Shown in pieces: positions 11,426 through 24,000 of a stretch of 64,000 bases of DNA. The stretch lies in assembly GCF_030052815.1 (NCBI RefSeq), contig NW_026614697.1, positions 1-64,000 on the forward strand, read 5' to 3'. Source of the stretch: Hevea brasiliensis. Its lineage: Eukaryota > Streptophyta > Magnoliopsida > Malpighiales > Euphorbiaceae. The translations under genes were made by a program, and so were the position numbers. The first letter of the stretch is position 1. Every line of letters begins with the position of its first letter. A model generated the notes under the pieces. That model searched no databases. It had not been told where the DNA came from and saw only the letters and a program-made list of their open reading frames with translations.

Positions 11426-13674
11426 GTATAAAAGAGGTGTATTTTCACTTAAAAATAATTAAAAAATAAATAAATTCTCATAAGTGGGAAAATAAAAATG
11501 GAGAAAAATCAATTCCTCATAAGAAAGAAATGATTAATAATATATTTAAGAATAAATTTAGATATTTTCCAAAATTATGTAAATATGAAAAATATTTAAA
11601 AAATATAAAAATAAATATTAAAAAATAAAAAAAATACAATTAATAAAGAAAAACGAGAGGTTAATCATTGAAAATATTCATAGTTGGCCATCCCGAAAAA
11701 ACTCATAAGAAAAGAAAAAGAAAAGAGAGAAGAGAGACTTTAGAGAGGGGCATCCAAAACCTAAAACATAAAACTTAGCAATTTTGGTTGATCAAAATGA
11801 TTCTTCATTCAATTAGTTTTGGCCAATTTTATATATATATATATATATAGTTTAAAATTTTTTTATTTTACTTTTATTAGTTATTTATAAAAGAAAAAAG
11901 TAATCATATTTTTGTTACATAAATATTATTAAAAAATATATTATAAAAAAAAACTATGTGATTTCATACTTTGATACACAAGAAACTGTTGTTTAATTTT
12001 TATTAATTTAATATACTGTGTTTTTCTCTATAAATAAATAAATGTGGTCCAAACTATTAGTACCATTAAATAATGTCATATGTTTGTTACGTCAGTATTA
12101 TTTAACAGTAATTAACAGTTTAGATCACTTTTATTAACAAAAAAAAGTATAAAATATTAAATTGATAAAAATTAAACCATTATGTCTCAAAACACAAAAT
12201 CACATAGTATTTTTTTATACTTCAAAAAAAAATAATTATAAAACTTTGTCTTATGTAAATATCAAATGATATTTATTACTAATTATCCTTTAACGTCACA
12301 TTTTTTTTAATGATAATATAATGTTATGTAATGTATTATTCATAAATATTGGTTTCATATATAATTGATATCATATGAATATAGCATATGTAAGGAATAT
12401 GTAAGTTTTTATAATGATTTCATAATTTTCAGTGTTTATTTATTTTTAATTTTTAAAAATATGTAAATCGTTAAGCATAAATGTAACCAATTAAAGCATG
12501 TAACAAGTTCTTTGAAAGTCAATGCCTTGGCGCACCAATCTGAAGCATATTCACTCTGATTGAATAAGAATTTTATAAGAATTTAATTTAATTAATTTTC
12601 TTTAAAATTTTTATATATAAAATGAAAGTGAGTCCACAATAATTATATTGTGTCCTTTGAGTCTAGTTGCTGATGATATTCACTCAGCCATGCTGTAGTT
12701 TAACAAGCTCGTTCTAAAATTAAGTGAAGGGAACATTATTAATTGCTGTCAAAACTCATCACTAGCTATCCAAATTTTTTTATGCGATAATTAAGGAGTA
12801 GTTTATGCAATAAATTAACTATTGTATGCGATGATTAATGGCAATAAATTAATTGTAACAAATTTTAAAATTTAAATTATTATATATTTTTATATTTTTT
12901 AATCATACGAATAAACTAGTTACATCTTTTATTTTATAAAGGTAAGACTGATTTTATTGCAAGATATATATTATTTTTTAATGGTAGTTAATTTTATTAA
13001 TTTTTTAATAAGTAAATTACATAGATAATAATGCAACTTAAAAATACATGATAAGATATTTAAATTTTAATTTATAACATAAAACCTCATAAGTTTAATT
13101 TAAGTAACATAAAATCTCATATAACCTTTATAGTAGCTGGTTTTTAGATTTTTTTTATGCGATACTTGTTAGATTAAAAAATTATATTTTCTCTCTATTA
13201 ATTTGACACTTAATAAAAAAAAATTAATTGCTTTTTCTATATGTACTCATAATTCCAACGATCTACTTTGTACAAATTGACACTTCAACAATTCAGAATT
13301 TATTTACTTAAAGTTATCAATCTATAAAATATTATTTTTTGATTTAATAAATGACAGTATAAATAATTTAAAAACTGATTATTAAAAGCCACAAGAGATT
13401 TTATATTACTTAAATTAAAGATCAAGAAATTTTATATTATAAATTAAAATTTAAATATCTTATTGTTACATATCCCTAAATGGAGGTACCATTTATATAA
13501 TTCATACATTTCTTAATATATGTCCTAAAAATTTATTATTTATAAGAATAATTTAATATAATGAATCATTTAATTTTAATAAAGTAATAAGAATAAAAAA
13601 TATTTTAAAATTAAATAAAATTTATTATATTAATTATATTTTCTTTAAGTTATCTGAGAATGGAAGTAAAATCT
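8677..13674. other. AT-rich intergenic DNA downstream of TPS1
   Basis: No credible gene is seen in about 5 kb. A GC-richer patch at about 9415-9575 is unexplained. Around 12815-12950 the sequence resembles, at lower identity, the stretch 3535-3665 upstream of TPS1, suggesting a relic of an older local duplication. Short AT microsatellites occur at 11388-11422 and 11829-11848. The longest open frame (11104-11469) runs through the AT repeat and is not gene-like. Confidence 0.6.
11388..11422. repeat. (TA)n microsatellite
   Basis: A run of about 17 TA units. It produces an artificial Tyr-Ile stretch in an overlapping open frame. Confidence 0.9.
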
Positions 13675-13684
13675 ATCTATATCT

Positions 13685-13875
13685 AACTCATGAAAGGTTG
13701 GTCAAGTGATAATATGCATTTGTACTACACACTTAGATGCGGGTTTGAGTAATGAATTTATCATTTTTGGGAGGGCTTTAATATAATCGCACCTGACTCG
13801 AAGGAATTAGTCTCCCATCCTATAGAAAAACAGGGGTTGTGGATACCCTAAACATTTCAAAAAAAAAAAAAAAAA
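13685..13875 (+). mobile_element. tRNA-derived SINE
   Basis: A sequence of about 190 bp has a box A-like segment near 13698-13710 (GGTCAAGTGATAA) and a box B-like segment near 13741-13751 (GGGTTTGAGTA), spaced like the internal RNA polymerase III promoter of a tRNA gene. It ends in a run of about 18 A. Perfect 10-bp target duplications ATCTATATCT flank it at 13675-13684 and 13876-13885. Together these are the hallmarks of a short interspersed element copied by target-primed reverse transcription. It has no coding capacity and would have relied on a LINE. Confidence 0.85.
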
Positions 13876-14084
13876 ATCTATATCTGTGTCTATATACATA
13901 CATAATAGTAAAGGAAAAGGTCAAATTTCTCTCTGCTACGTAGCAATTTTTATGAATGGTAGACATATATTTTTTTATTTTTTAAAAATTTTGAGTTTTT
14001 TTAATTTTAATTAGACCAATATGAATTTAAAATGAATATTTACTTATTATTATTATTAATAATTATTATTGTCCCTTGTGGCAA

Positions 14085-15140
14085 TCCAAAGGGGGGTGAA
14101 TTGGGTGTTAATTAAAAATTTGAAGACCAGCTAAAGATTTTTGATAAAAGTGCACAAGAAAAGGTAGAAAGAAAGAACACGAGATTTTATAGAGGTTCGG
14201 TTATCCCAAACTTGCGTCCTCTTGTCCTCTTCTCAAGGCTTTCCTTGAGAGTTAACTCCACTATTTTTTTTTTTTTTTGAGTGAAGAACAAACCCTTTAC
14301 AATTACTACAAGAACAAAACCTTACTCTTTTACAAATTTCTTTAAATTTAATATTCTATTACACTCAAGTTATAATAAATGCTCACAACAACCTTGAATA
14401 AACTCTCAGAACTAAGGAATTAAAACTCAAATTATCAAGCTCTCAACAATAAATTATGATAGCTTAAGTTCTAAAAAGAAAAGATCTTTTAAACACAATA
14501 AATTTTCAAAAAAATAGTTATTGTAACTTTTCTCTAATTATAAATGGACTCTATTTATAGTTTTGGCAATAAAATAACCGTTGAGGGTGCATCAATCACC
14601 CAAAAACCTTATTTTATCGAGTTGCAGAAATTTAGGTTCGACTGCCAAAGTCCCTTACTTCGGCTGCTAAAGGTTAGAGCGCCAAAAACTATATTTTAAA
14701 AAGTGAACTTCGGCTGCTGAAGTGCTTTCTGTACAAAAGATCAAATAAGCTTAAAATACCTATAACTTTTTTATCCGAATTTGGATTTTCGATCCGTTTA
14801 AACCGTTAGAAAGCTAATTTGATATGTTTTTCAATGAAAACACTTTCAAAACTAAATATGCATTTTTCAAAAGTAAAAAATTTCATTTTACTTTTCTTTG
14901 GTCAATAAAAAGTTAAAAATAGAGACACTAAAAAATTTAGAGAAATTTAAACTTGAGCCATCATAATCAACCAATTGAGAAATTGCTCTCTCTCTATCTT
15001 ATTTAAAGCAATTTCTCAAATTTAAACTTGGGACCTATAATTTTAACACAAACACTTCCAAAGTAGATTAGTAGCATACTAATTATTTATTATCATCAAA
15101 ATATGGATTAAGACCTTTAGGTCTGATAAATAATTAGTGG
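14085..15140. repeat. Probable dispersed non-coding repeat
   Basis: The stretch opens with a G-rich GGGGGGTGAATTGGGT sequence and a CACGAGATTTTATAGAGGTTCGG-like region, and closes near a TCATCAAAATATGGATTAAG sequence. I recognise this style of sequence from common non-coding plant repeats, but I cannot name the family or fix its ends. No open frame is present. Alternative: ordinary intergenic DNA. Confidence 0.35.
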
Positions 15141-15556
15141 ATGAGGAAAATTAAACACAAGTAAAGTACGTGTTTTCATTGAAATTAATTAATTTTATCA
15201 AATTAATTGCACATAAAATTACATTATTTAAATCATTTTAATAAATTTAATTAAAAAAATATGGTGAAAATATTTAAAGGCACATAGCAACATATCTCAA
15301 GAATCAAAGTACTTTCATTAAATTAAATTTCACTAAGAAAAAAAATTCACTATGATTTAATTATAAATGTTGTACCATAATTAATTATAGTGTCGAAGCA
15401 ATTTTATAAATTTTATAATGTTTTTATATTATTAATTAAATTGGATCTCGAAGCTCACATCATCAATTCATAGAATTTGGAACCAACGTACAATAAATTA
15501 TTTACACTTTCAATTGAGTCAATGGAGACAATACGAAGAGTCATACTTTAATAGAT

Positions 15557-15597
<41 letters not shown>

Positions 15598-16275
15598 AAC
15601 CATTTTCAATGTGATGTGATCATGTGAGTGTAAAATAATTAATTTCTGTATTATACTTAAAAAAAATATACAATTGTTTTTGGTGATTTTTTTTATTTTT
15701 AAAAACATTTTATATATGATTCCTTCATTATCAACACTAGTTGACTACTAAATAATCATTTCACTAATGGGGCAAAATTTTGAACAACGATTACCTGTTG
15801 GATCCGCCAGTGAGTAAAATAATGCCTCTCGTATATTTTTTTATGACAATCACTTAAATTTAAGCAGATATTGCTTACACTAAAATTAAATTTAATTTTA
15901 GATCAATAATTTATTCAATTAATTTTTTTAAATAAATTTTATTTTATTAATTAAATTAAGATATCTAAAATAATTTAATTAATTAGATAGTTATTTGGAC
16001 ATGAAGAAATTAGCTAAAAGGAAGCTGTTGATTAGGAGTAAAAAGTTAAAAAGCTGAGATGAGGAGACAAGCAGATAACCACCACCCTGTATAGAACATG
16101 GAGAAGTTAGGAGTGACGAATTCAGAGACTTTCAAGAGAACTTGCAAAAGAAGAAGTGCAGCAAACATAAAAACCCCAACCAACATCAACTACACAAACT
16201 CAATCAGCTAATCTATCATTTTAATTACTCTTTCAATTTTAATTTTAAAAGCGTTGTTTAATCCTTTAATTATTG
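15141..16275. other. AT-rich intergenic DNA
   Basis: No gene is seen. A TA microsatellite lies at 15559-15592. Near 15397-15440 a short run matches 2275-2330 upstream of TPS1, again suggesting old local duplication. The patch 16030-16200 is less AT-rich but has no reading frame. Confidence 0.5.
15559..15592. repeat. (TA)n microsatellite
   Basis: A run of about 17 TA units followed by CACA. Confidence 0.9.
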
Positions 16276-19200
16276 TCTTTTAATTTTAAGCTTTGTATTT
16301 TATTTTTTCAACAGTCAAATTTCAAATTTTATTCTAGTACATATAAACTCTTTAATTTTAGTCTATATCTATTTTGAGTTAAAAAATGCATTTCAAAATG
16401 AAATTACGTTTAATGTAATTAGTTTACATTTGATTTTAGAAGTTAGAAAGCACATTTTCTTAATTCACCTACTATCTGATATGCCCATAAGATTCAATCT
16501 ATTAGTGTGACGCTCTTTACCCAGTTTACAGTGTAGCCGAGCAAGACGTGTCACATTCAGTGCCAGAGCACTCTATTCTATCTTGTCTTATGCCGTATTA
16601 ATTTAAATTCCATTTATTCATATTATCATATGTGTTGAAATTTTTTTTTTATTTTTTATCACATTTTATTTTTATGGAGACTCGGACAGAGTCTCCTTTG
16701 TTTTGTTAGCGTTTGACGGGTTTCACTATTCACCTGTTAAAATCTCATATCATACTACTATTTCAATACCATATCTAAATCATCATATCTGGTCTTTTCA
16801 TCAGCAGCTCATATCATATATCATACCATTCATTCATGCAAAATACCTTTCATTTCATTCATAAAATTTATATTTAACAATTTAAAATTTATATTACAGT
16901 CCCAAAATGAATTACATCTTTCACTTATGTACAATGAACAAAAAGTACAAAACATGTAACCATAGGCCCTACCAAGTGCACAGCTGAGGTGACTCCAACT
17001 CTAATACAGATCTGATCAAACTCTCTATCAGTGCACTACTGCTGCTGCTGATCTCCAGTACCTACACGATGAAAAAACTAATGCGCTAAGCATAACGCTT
17101 AGTGGTGCATAAATTAAAGTAAAAATAACTAAATAATTAAATATAATTATTCCCTGTAAAATTTCATAAAGAAATATAGATTTCATGAATTTTGAGTCAT
17201 TTACATGTTTACTGAACTTTGGGAGCAAATAAGTTTATCAGGATCTTCTCTGCTCATTTATTCCATATCCAGTCTTATTAAATTCATATCAGTGTCCAAG
17301 TAACCTATGACAGACTATAAAGACTAGATACACGGGAGTATATTAGTTAGACATCCGTATGTCTATCATGTATACATCGGTCACGTCAGGCACAAGGTCA
17401 GCGGGCAGGCATAAAGCCAGAAATCAAATCAGGCACAATGGCCAATGGGCAAGCATAAAGCTAGAGGAATAACCATATTAGACAGATATTGTCTATCAAT
17501 GATCATTCATGTGAGCAGTACTGTAATTTGTAGTCTTTAATTGGCATACTAATTGATCCAAGCTATATACATAAGCCTAGGTATACTTTAGGTAATTTAG
17601 TGTTATTAAATATTTATGGACTTATTACTTCATGTTATTCACTATTAGTGCTCTATAGCAAATTTGATGTTATTTGGCAAATCATTTGGGTAACTTATAT
17701 GTCATGAATCAAATAATTTCATGAACCTTTCTTAAGGTTTAGATTCTGTCCCCCAGTATTTGCCTAGCAATTTGGCTAAGATGTAGGGTCTGTTTGACCA
17801 CACTTCCTTCACGGAAGTTGTTCCTCTATGTTTAAATTTGATTTCTCCTTTTGAATCACTCAATTTGGAGTTTTAGAACTCAAGTTATGGTCAATTTTCC
17901 AAGACTGGTCCATCGAACCTTTATGGTTCCAGAACCAGGCAGATTCTGGAGTCAAACTTTGTCCTGATGGCTGGACATGTTGCAATCATATTTAAACCTA
18001 ATGTTCTTCATATAAGTTATTCTCCTATGTCTTAGGGTCACTCAGGCTCAAGAATCACAATTTTTCAGGTTATGTAGGGTGAGTTATAGCCAATTAACTA
18101 ACCTGGACTCTTGAACCCTGTGCCTTCAGAATTTCAAGTTTAGGTCAGTGTCTTTGATTCCCATTTTAGGATCCTTACACTCAAAATTTGAGGAAGTTCC
18201 TAAATCAAAGTTGGAGTCCTATTTCTTAAGTTTTTAGAAAAGTTTGGCTCATCCCAATTGGAGTTTCCTAGTGGTAGATATGATATAGATACTATTTTGG
18301 GGTCAAGTGGCTATATAGTTCAATTTCAGAATTTGGAATACTGACTTGTCCTAGCAAATTGACCAAGTTTCATTAGGTACTAGGTTTTGGTCAAAACATA
18401 AAAATTGTAGTACTAGGTCTTATGGAGATTTTGGCTTTGGATTCACTGCATTTGCAATTTTTTGGACTAAGTTATGACATTTTTTTCAAAACTGGTCGGA
18501 TAGGTCAAAGTCTAGAATTTCAGGTCAGGTTCTGGTTCTAGTTAGAATTATTGACCTAAATTTTTCTAGCAAATTGGTTGGGTTAGAGTTAGAATTGGGC
18601 TCTATGTTCCTCATGAAAAATGTGCTCCTACGTCTGAACTTTCCATTGGTTCAAGAATCATGTCATTCTGACTTTTCTAGAGTGAGTTATGCCCATTTGA
18701 ACATTTACTGTTTATATGGTCATTTTTCCAGGTCTAACAAGTGGTTACCCGGATTCAAGCCAATTTTTGGTCATGTTAGGTTCAGTTTTTGGACAGAGTC
18801 TCTTCATGAAAAATGTGGCTTTATGTCCTAAGTTTCACTTCCAATTGGCCTCACACCAATGGACCAATGTGGCTCTACTTATGGCCACATAACCACACTA
18901 GACTCAAGGTCCAGAATCCTGCACAAGAAATTCAGCACTTTCAATCTTAATTCCACCCAACTACCAAACTTCAAACCACATTTATCACACTTCAAATAGT
19001 CAATAAATGATCTCAACAATGTCAATTAGGCATCAATTTACAAAACCCTAAATTTTGGGTCAAAACCCTAGCTACAAAAATTCTCATCTCATGCAACACC
19101 ATGCAATTAAATTTCTATCACATGCAAACTCATCAAGAACACTACTAGGCAAGTTAATTCCATCAAAAATCATAAATCCCTAATTTCTCTCATGGCTGCT

Positions 19201-19534
19201 GTAACGCCCTCACCGTAGGTAGTCCGTACATTTTACTGTTCCGACGGCTAATGTCTGTTCGGACAGTCAGAATGTCTGGAACTACACTTAAACTATAGTG
19301 AGGAGGCATAAATTAATGAAATAAATATTAAAAAAATATAGAAAAAATTTTGAGAAATAAAATAAAATTTAGAGAATTTATTAATTGGTATAAAAAAATA
19401 AAAATAATCCGATGAGCACCATGAAAGGCATTTTGGTCATTTCACCCCTAGAGGTGAATTTTGACTTAAATGTCAAATTAAAATTTGGAAATAGAATAAT
19501 TAACATAAATTAATTTTATGAATTTGAAATTGAA

Positions 19535-19621
19535 AAATGAGAAGAGAAAGAAGAGAAAAAGAAAAGAAAAGAAAAGAAAAGGAAAGAAAAGAAAAGAAAG
19601 GAAAGAAAAGAAAAGAAAGGA
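19535..19621. repeat. Purine-rich (GAAAA)n-type tract in solo LTR E
   Basis: About 87 bp of almost pure A/G on the plus strand, mainly AAAGAAAAG units, just upstream of the putative LTR TATA box. It generates spurious Phe/Leu-rich frames on the minus strand. Confidence 0.9.
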
Positions 19622-20502
19622 AATAGATTTATAAAATTTAAAAACAATAAAATACACATAAATGTATATATATAAATACCCACAAGAGACAAAACCCCAC
19701 CAACCATCTTCTTCTTCCTCTTCTCTCTCCCTCCTTGCCGTCTCCCTTAGTGTCTCCCTCCCCACCATTGTTATCAAGCTTAAAGCTTGATTTCCCAAGC
19801 TTTCACTCCCCAAAACCCATAGTCCCCTTCATTAAAAATTTAGCCCACATCATAAGGAAGCTCTAGGTACCCATAGGGAGAAGGAAAGTTGAAGTTTTGG
19901 GAAAATTTTCAAGTTGGGTCACAAGAGGTTAGTGCTTTTCTCCCTTCCTTCTTCTTTTAATACTTGAAAGTGACTTGAGATAAGTGGAAATTTCAAGAAA
20001 TTAACAAGAAATTCATGAACCCATGATGTCCCCAAATTTTGGCAGCCATGAAATGTATTGGGCTTTATTTCAAATAATGTAAATGAGTTTAGAGATGATG
20101 ATTGATATGATTATATGTATGAGAAGTGAAAAGGGATTGAATTGATTGAGTTTGAAACTTGGAAATTAGGGTTTGTGTACATGACTTGGAGATTTTGTGT
20201 AAATGCTTGAAATTTGACCTAATTGGGATGAGATTGTTGCTTATAGAAGTGTATTGCATGCAAATTGAAGTAAGGAAGTTGGAGGAGATTGAGTTTTGGA
20301 AGTATCAATTTTCTGCAGGTTGTGTTTGTTGAGGGCAGTGTACATTTTAGGCCATAAATAAAATTGTATGACCCCAATTGGTATGAGGCCAATTGGAGGT
20401 GAAACTAGACCCAAAATAGCCCATTTTCCATGAAGAAACCATGCCCAAATTCTGTCCAAAACTTGAGCTAAATACTGCCCAAATTCGGATTTCCCTGCAC
20501 CC

Positions 20503-21078
20503 AACCCAGAAAATGACCAAATGAACAGTACATGTTCATTTGGTCATAACTCTCTCTATACTGGTCCAAATGACCTAAAATTTTACCCATGGAAAGTTTA
20601 GACATAGGGCTACACTTTTCATGAAGACCACTTAACCCAGTTTTGCTTTTAACCAATTCAAATTGGTAGCACAAGTTGGGTCACTGAAACTGTCAACCCA
20701 GAAAATGACCAAATGAACAGTACGTGTTCATTTGGTCATAACTCTCTCTATACTGGTCCAAATGACCTAAAATTTCACCCATGGAAAGTTTAGACATAGG
20801 GCTACACTTTTCATGAAGACCACTTAACCCAGTTTTGCCTTTAACCAATTCAAATTGGTAGCACAAGTTGGGTCACTGAAACTGCCAACCCAGAAAATGA
20901 CTAAATGAACAGTACATATTCATTTGGTCATAACTCTCTCTATACTAGTCCAAATGACCTGAAATTTCACCCATGGAAAGTTTAGACATAGGGCTACACT
21001 TTTCATGAAGACTACTTAACCCAGTTTTGCTTTTAACCAAATCAAATTGTTAGCACAAGTTGAGTCACTAAAACTGCC
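20503..21078 (+). repeat. Three tandem 192-bp repeats inside solo LTR E
   Basis: Units start at 20503, 20695 and 20887 with AACCCAGAAAATGAC; a fourth partial start is at 21079. Each unit contains a hairpin with 14-bp arms TGACCAAATGAACA and TGTTCATTTGGTCA (20514-20546 and 20706-20738 perfect; 20898-20930 with one change per arm). The units are nearly identical, so the expansion is recent relative to the LTR. Confidence 0.93.
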
Positions 21079-24000
21079 AACCCAGAAATTGTCCAAAAAT
21101 ACTATTCCTTTGGTATGCTTGACCAGTTTTGGAAAAAATGCCATAACTTGGTCTCCAAAGCTGAAAATTGAGTGAAACTAGTGCCAAAAGTTTTATAAGA
21201 CACATAACAACAATTTTTATGTTTTGACCAAGCTCTAGAAACCATTGCATTCTAGGGAAAATATTAGCCAAAGTTAGGAATTGAAATCTTAAAAATGTTA
21301 AGTTGAACCCAGAATGCCATTTGATACCCGTCTGTTCATTTGGCCATAACTCCCACTAGGAAATTCCATTTGAGATGTGCTAATATGATCTGGAAACATG
21401 ATAGTTAGGGCTATAACATTGATTCAGACACCTTTGCCAAATTCTAAGTGTAAAGACCCTAAAAAGAGGGTCGAACATACTACCCGAAGTTAGTTTTTGC
21501 CCTTATAGGACTGAGAGTCCAGGTTAATACATTGACCATAACTCACAATACCAAGCTTGAAAAATTATGAAATTGTACCTGGGAGTCCCTAAGACATAGA
21601 GGAACATATCTTGTGAAGGAACCTAAGTCTAAAAATGACAATAAAATGATCAAATGACTGGTCAAAGTTTATTGACCAGAAATTGTAAATTCTGGACAGC
21701 TTAGAGGCAAACGGACCAGTTATGGTATTTTGACCATAAGTTGAGTTCTATAACCCCAAATTCAGTGATTCAAAAACTGAAATTCAAGTTTAAACATAGA
21801 GGAGCAATTGTTATGGAGGAAGTGTGACTAAATAGACATCCTAACCTAGTCAAATTCCTAGATAAAAATAACACATCAACATGAACCTAAAGAAAGGTTC
21901 ATGGAAAAAATGATATATATGATAATTAAAATACTCATAAGGATAATTAAATATTAAAAATTATATGAATATGTAAATTGGGACTAATGTCCCATTAATA
22001 TGAAATTAATGGTACCAATGAACAGTACCAGAAAATAGTAACAGTGAATAGTACTAAAATAATTAAAAATGTTTAATTGCCCATAGTATACCTAGACTTA
22101 TTTATTTAGTTTGGATAAATTGGTATACCAATTAGGGACCACAGATAGCAGTACTGCTTACAGAGCAAATCATGAACTGACAATATATGTCAGGTATGAT
22201 TGTTCTACAGGCTATATGCCTACTTACTGGCCATTGTGCCTACTTTATTTCTGGCTTTACAAGCCCGACAATGTCTCGTGCCCGATACCGGCCTCGTGCT
22301 CCATGTATATATCGGGTAGACATATGGCTATTTAACCCGTATACTCCCGTGTATCCAGCTTTTATTATTTGTTATAGGTTTCTTGGGCATTGATAATAAT
22401 TAATTAATATTGAATATACAATAAGTAAACAGGAAAGATCCCAATAATTTTAATTGTTTCCAAAGTGTAATAAAAAAAAATGTAAAAGACCCAGAATTTA
22501 TGAATTGTAAATATTAATTCAATTGTTTAATTATTGTTATTATAAATTATGCACCACTAAGCGTTATGCTTAGCGCGTTGGTTTTCCATCGCGTAGGTAT
22601 TGAAGATCACAGCCACAAGAGTATTCGGACAGAGTTCACCGGATTCGCCACCGATCAGTCACCTCACCAGTCTTTTGTATTTTGGTAGGGCCCATGTGTA
22701 GACTAGTATTTTGGTTCATTATGTCTAGTCATGATGTAATTACTAGTTTATGATGTATTTTATTTTGGACTTGAAATGAAAACTTATAATTTATTATCTA
22801 TGAATTTCCATATAAATGCAATAGATGACACTTCATTTTGAGATCTCATAAATAATTGTAAATGATATGATAAAAGAGAATATGATATGGAAATATGTGA
22901 GATGACTATGAATATGTTAACACGTGATAGTGGAACCCACCAAATGCTAATAAAACAGAGGAGGATCTGTCCGGGTCTCCACAGAAATAAGATATATAAA
23001 AAAATAAAAATAAAAAAAATTTCTACACATAAATTACCTGATTTAAATGACATTAAAATTTACAATAGACATGACAAGACAAGATAGGGTGCTCCGGCAC
23101 CGAATGTGGCACTTTTTGCTCGGCTATACAATAGACGGGTAAGGGGCGTCACAGCTGCTGAAATTTTGGTCTTTCAAATACTCATCATATTCTTTCAATT
23201 TCATACAATTTCAACTCCTTTTAACATGCTTAGCATGATTAAAGAAGAGAGATAGGGAAAGTCTTGCACTAACCTCACTTGTGACCAAACTTTGACATGC
23301 TAAACTTTAAGATTTCCTTCAATTCTTGGCTACCAATAGGTTCCTTAAGGTGTGGAATCAATTTTTAGTGAAGACAAGTAGGGGTTTTATTGTGAGAATA
23401 GGAGGGAAATCAAGCTTGAAAAGCTTGAAAATGGTGGAGGCTTGTTACTTATGGTGGTTCGGCCAAGAGCTTAAGGGAGGAAGAAGATGAGGCTTTAATT
23501 AATGTAATTTGTCTTATGTTTATATATTTATCCTAATGTAATTGTCTTCATTTTTTTTAATGATGTCATTTTGTCATCTTGCTTACTCATGCTTAGGTCA
23601 TCATGAGGTAATGCTTATGTCATAATTCAATTTCATTTTCTTTTCTTTCTTTTCCCTTTTCCATTAAGCAAATTCATGATTTTAATTCATTTTAAATGTT
23701 TTTTTCTCACTCATTTTGATTGACATTTAGGTCAAAATTCAACTCTGAGGGTGAAATGACCAAAATGCCTTCATCGGGTCATGATTTGTCTTTACCAATT
23801 GGCATAAATTTTCTTGTATTTTCTTGACATTTTTATTATCATTAATCCTCATTAATCCCCTAATTAAGTCTTAAATATTTATCTCACAGGGTTTCCTACG
23901 AGTCTAGGGTTAACAATTGTATTCACAGTCGCTTCCCGATAGGGTTACTCATCGTCGAAACCTCAACTCCTTTAACCTATTGACATTTCATTTCTTTTAT

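Larger units (their letters stand above)
19200..23153 (+). mobile_element. Solo LTR E, same family as D, opposite orientation
   Basis: E is a 3954-bp LTR starting TGTAACGCCC and ending GGCGTCACA, with perfect 5-bp target duplications GCTGC at 19195-19199 and 23154-23158. It lies inside D in the opposite direction. A TATA-like TATATATAAATA at about 19664-19676 is followed by a pyrimidine-rich leader, consistent with the LTR promoter. A hairpin at 22556-22572 near the 3' part and a three-fold 192-bp tandem repeat at 20503-21078 are notable. No protein is encoded. Confidence 0.9.

Noticed and set aside
11104..11469. 121-residue open frame on the plus strand
   Set aside because: It runs through a TA microsatellite, giving a Tyr-Ile run, has no recognisable domain and lies in AT-rich intergenic DNA.
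13690..13760. Possible tRNA gene from box A- and box B-like sequences
   Set aside because: No cloverleaf or acceptor stem could be drawn; the A-tail and target duplications make it a SINE.
19478..19813. Phe/Leu-rich minus-strand frames resembling a membrane protein
   Set aside because: They are translations of the purine-rich tract in solo LTR E read on the other strand.
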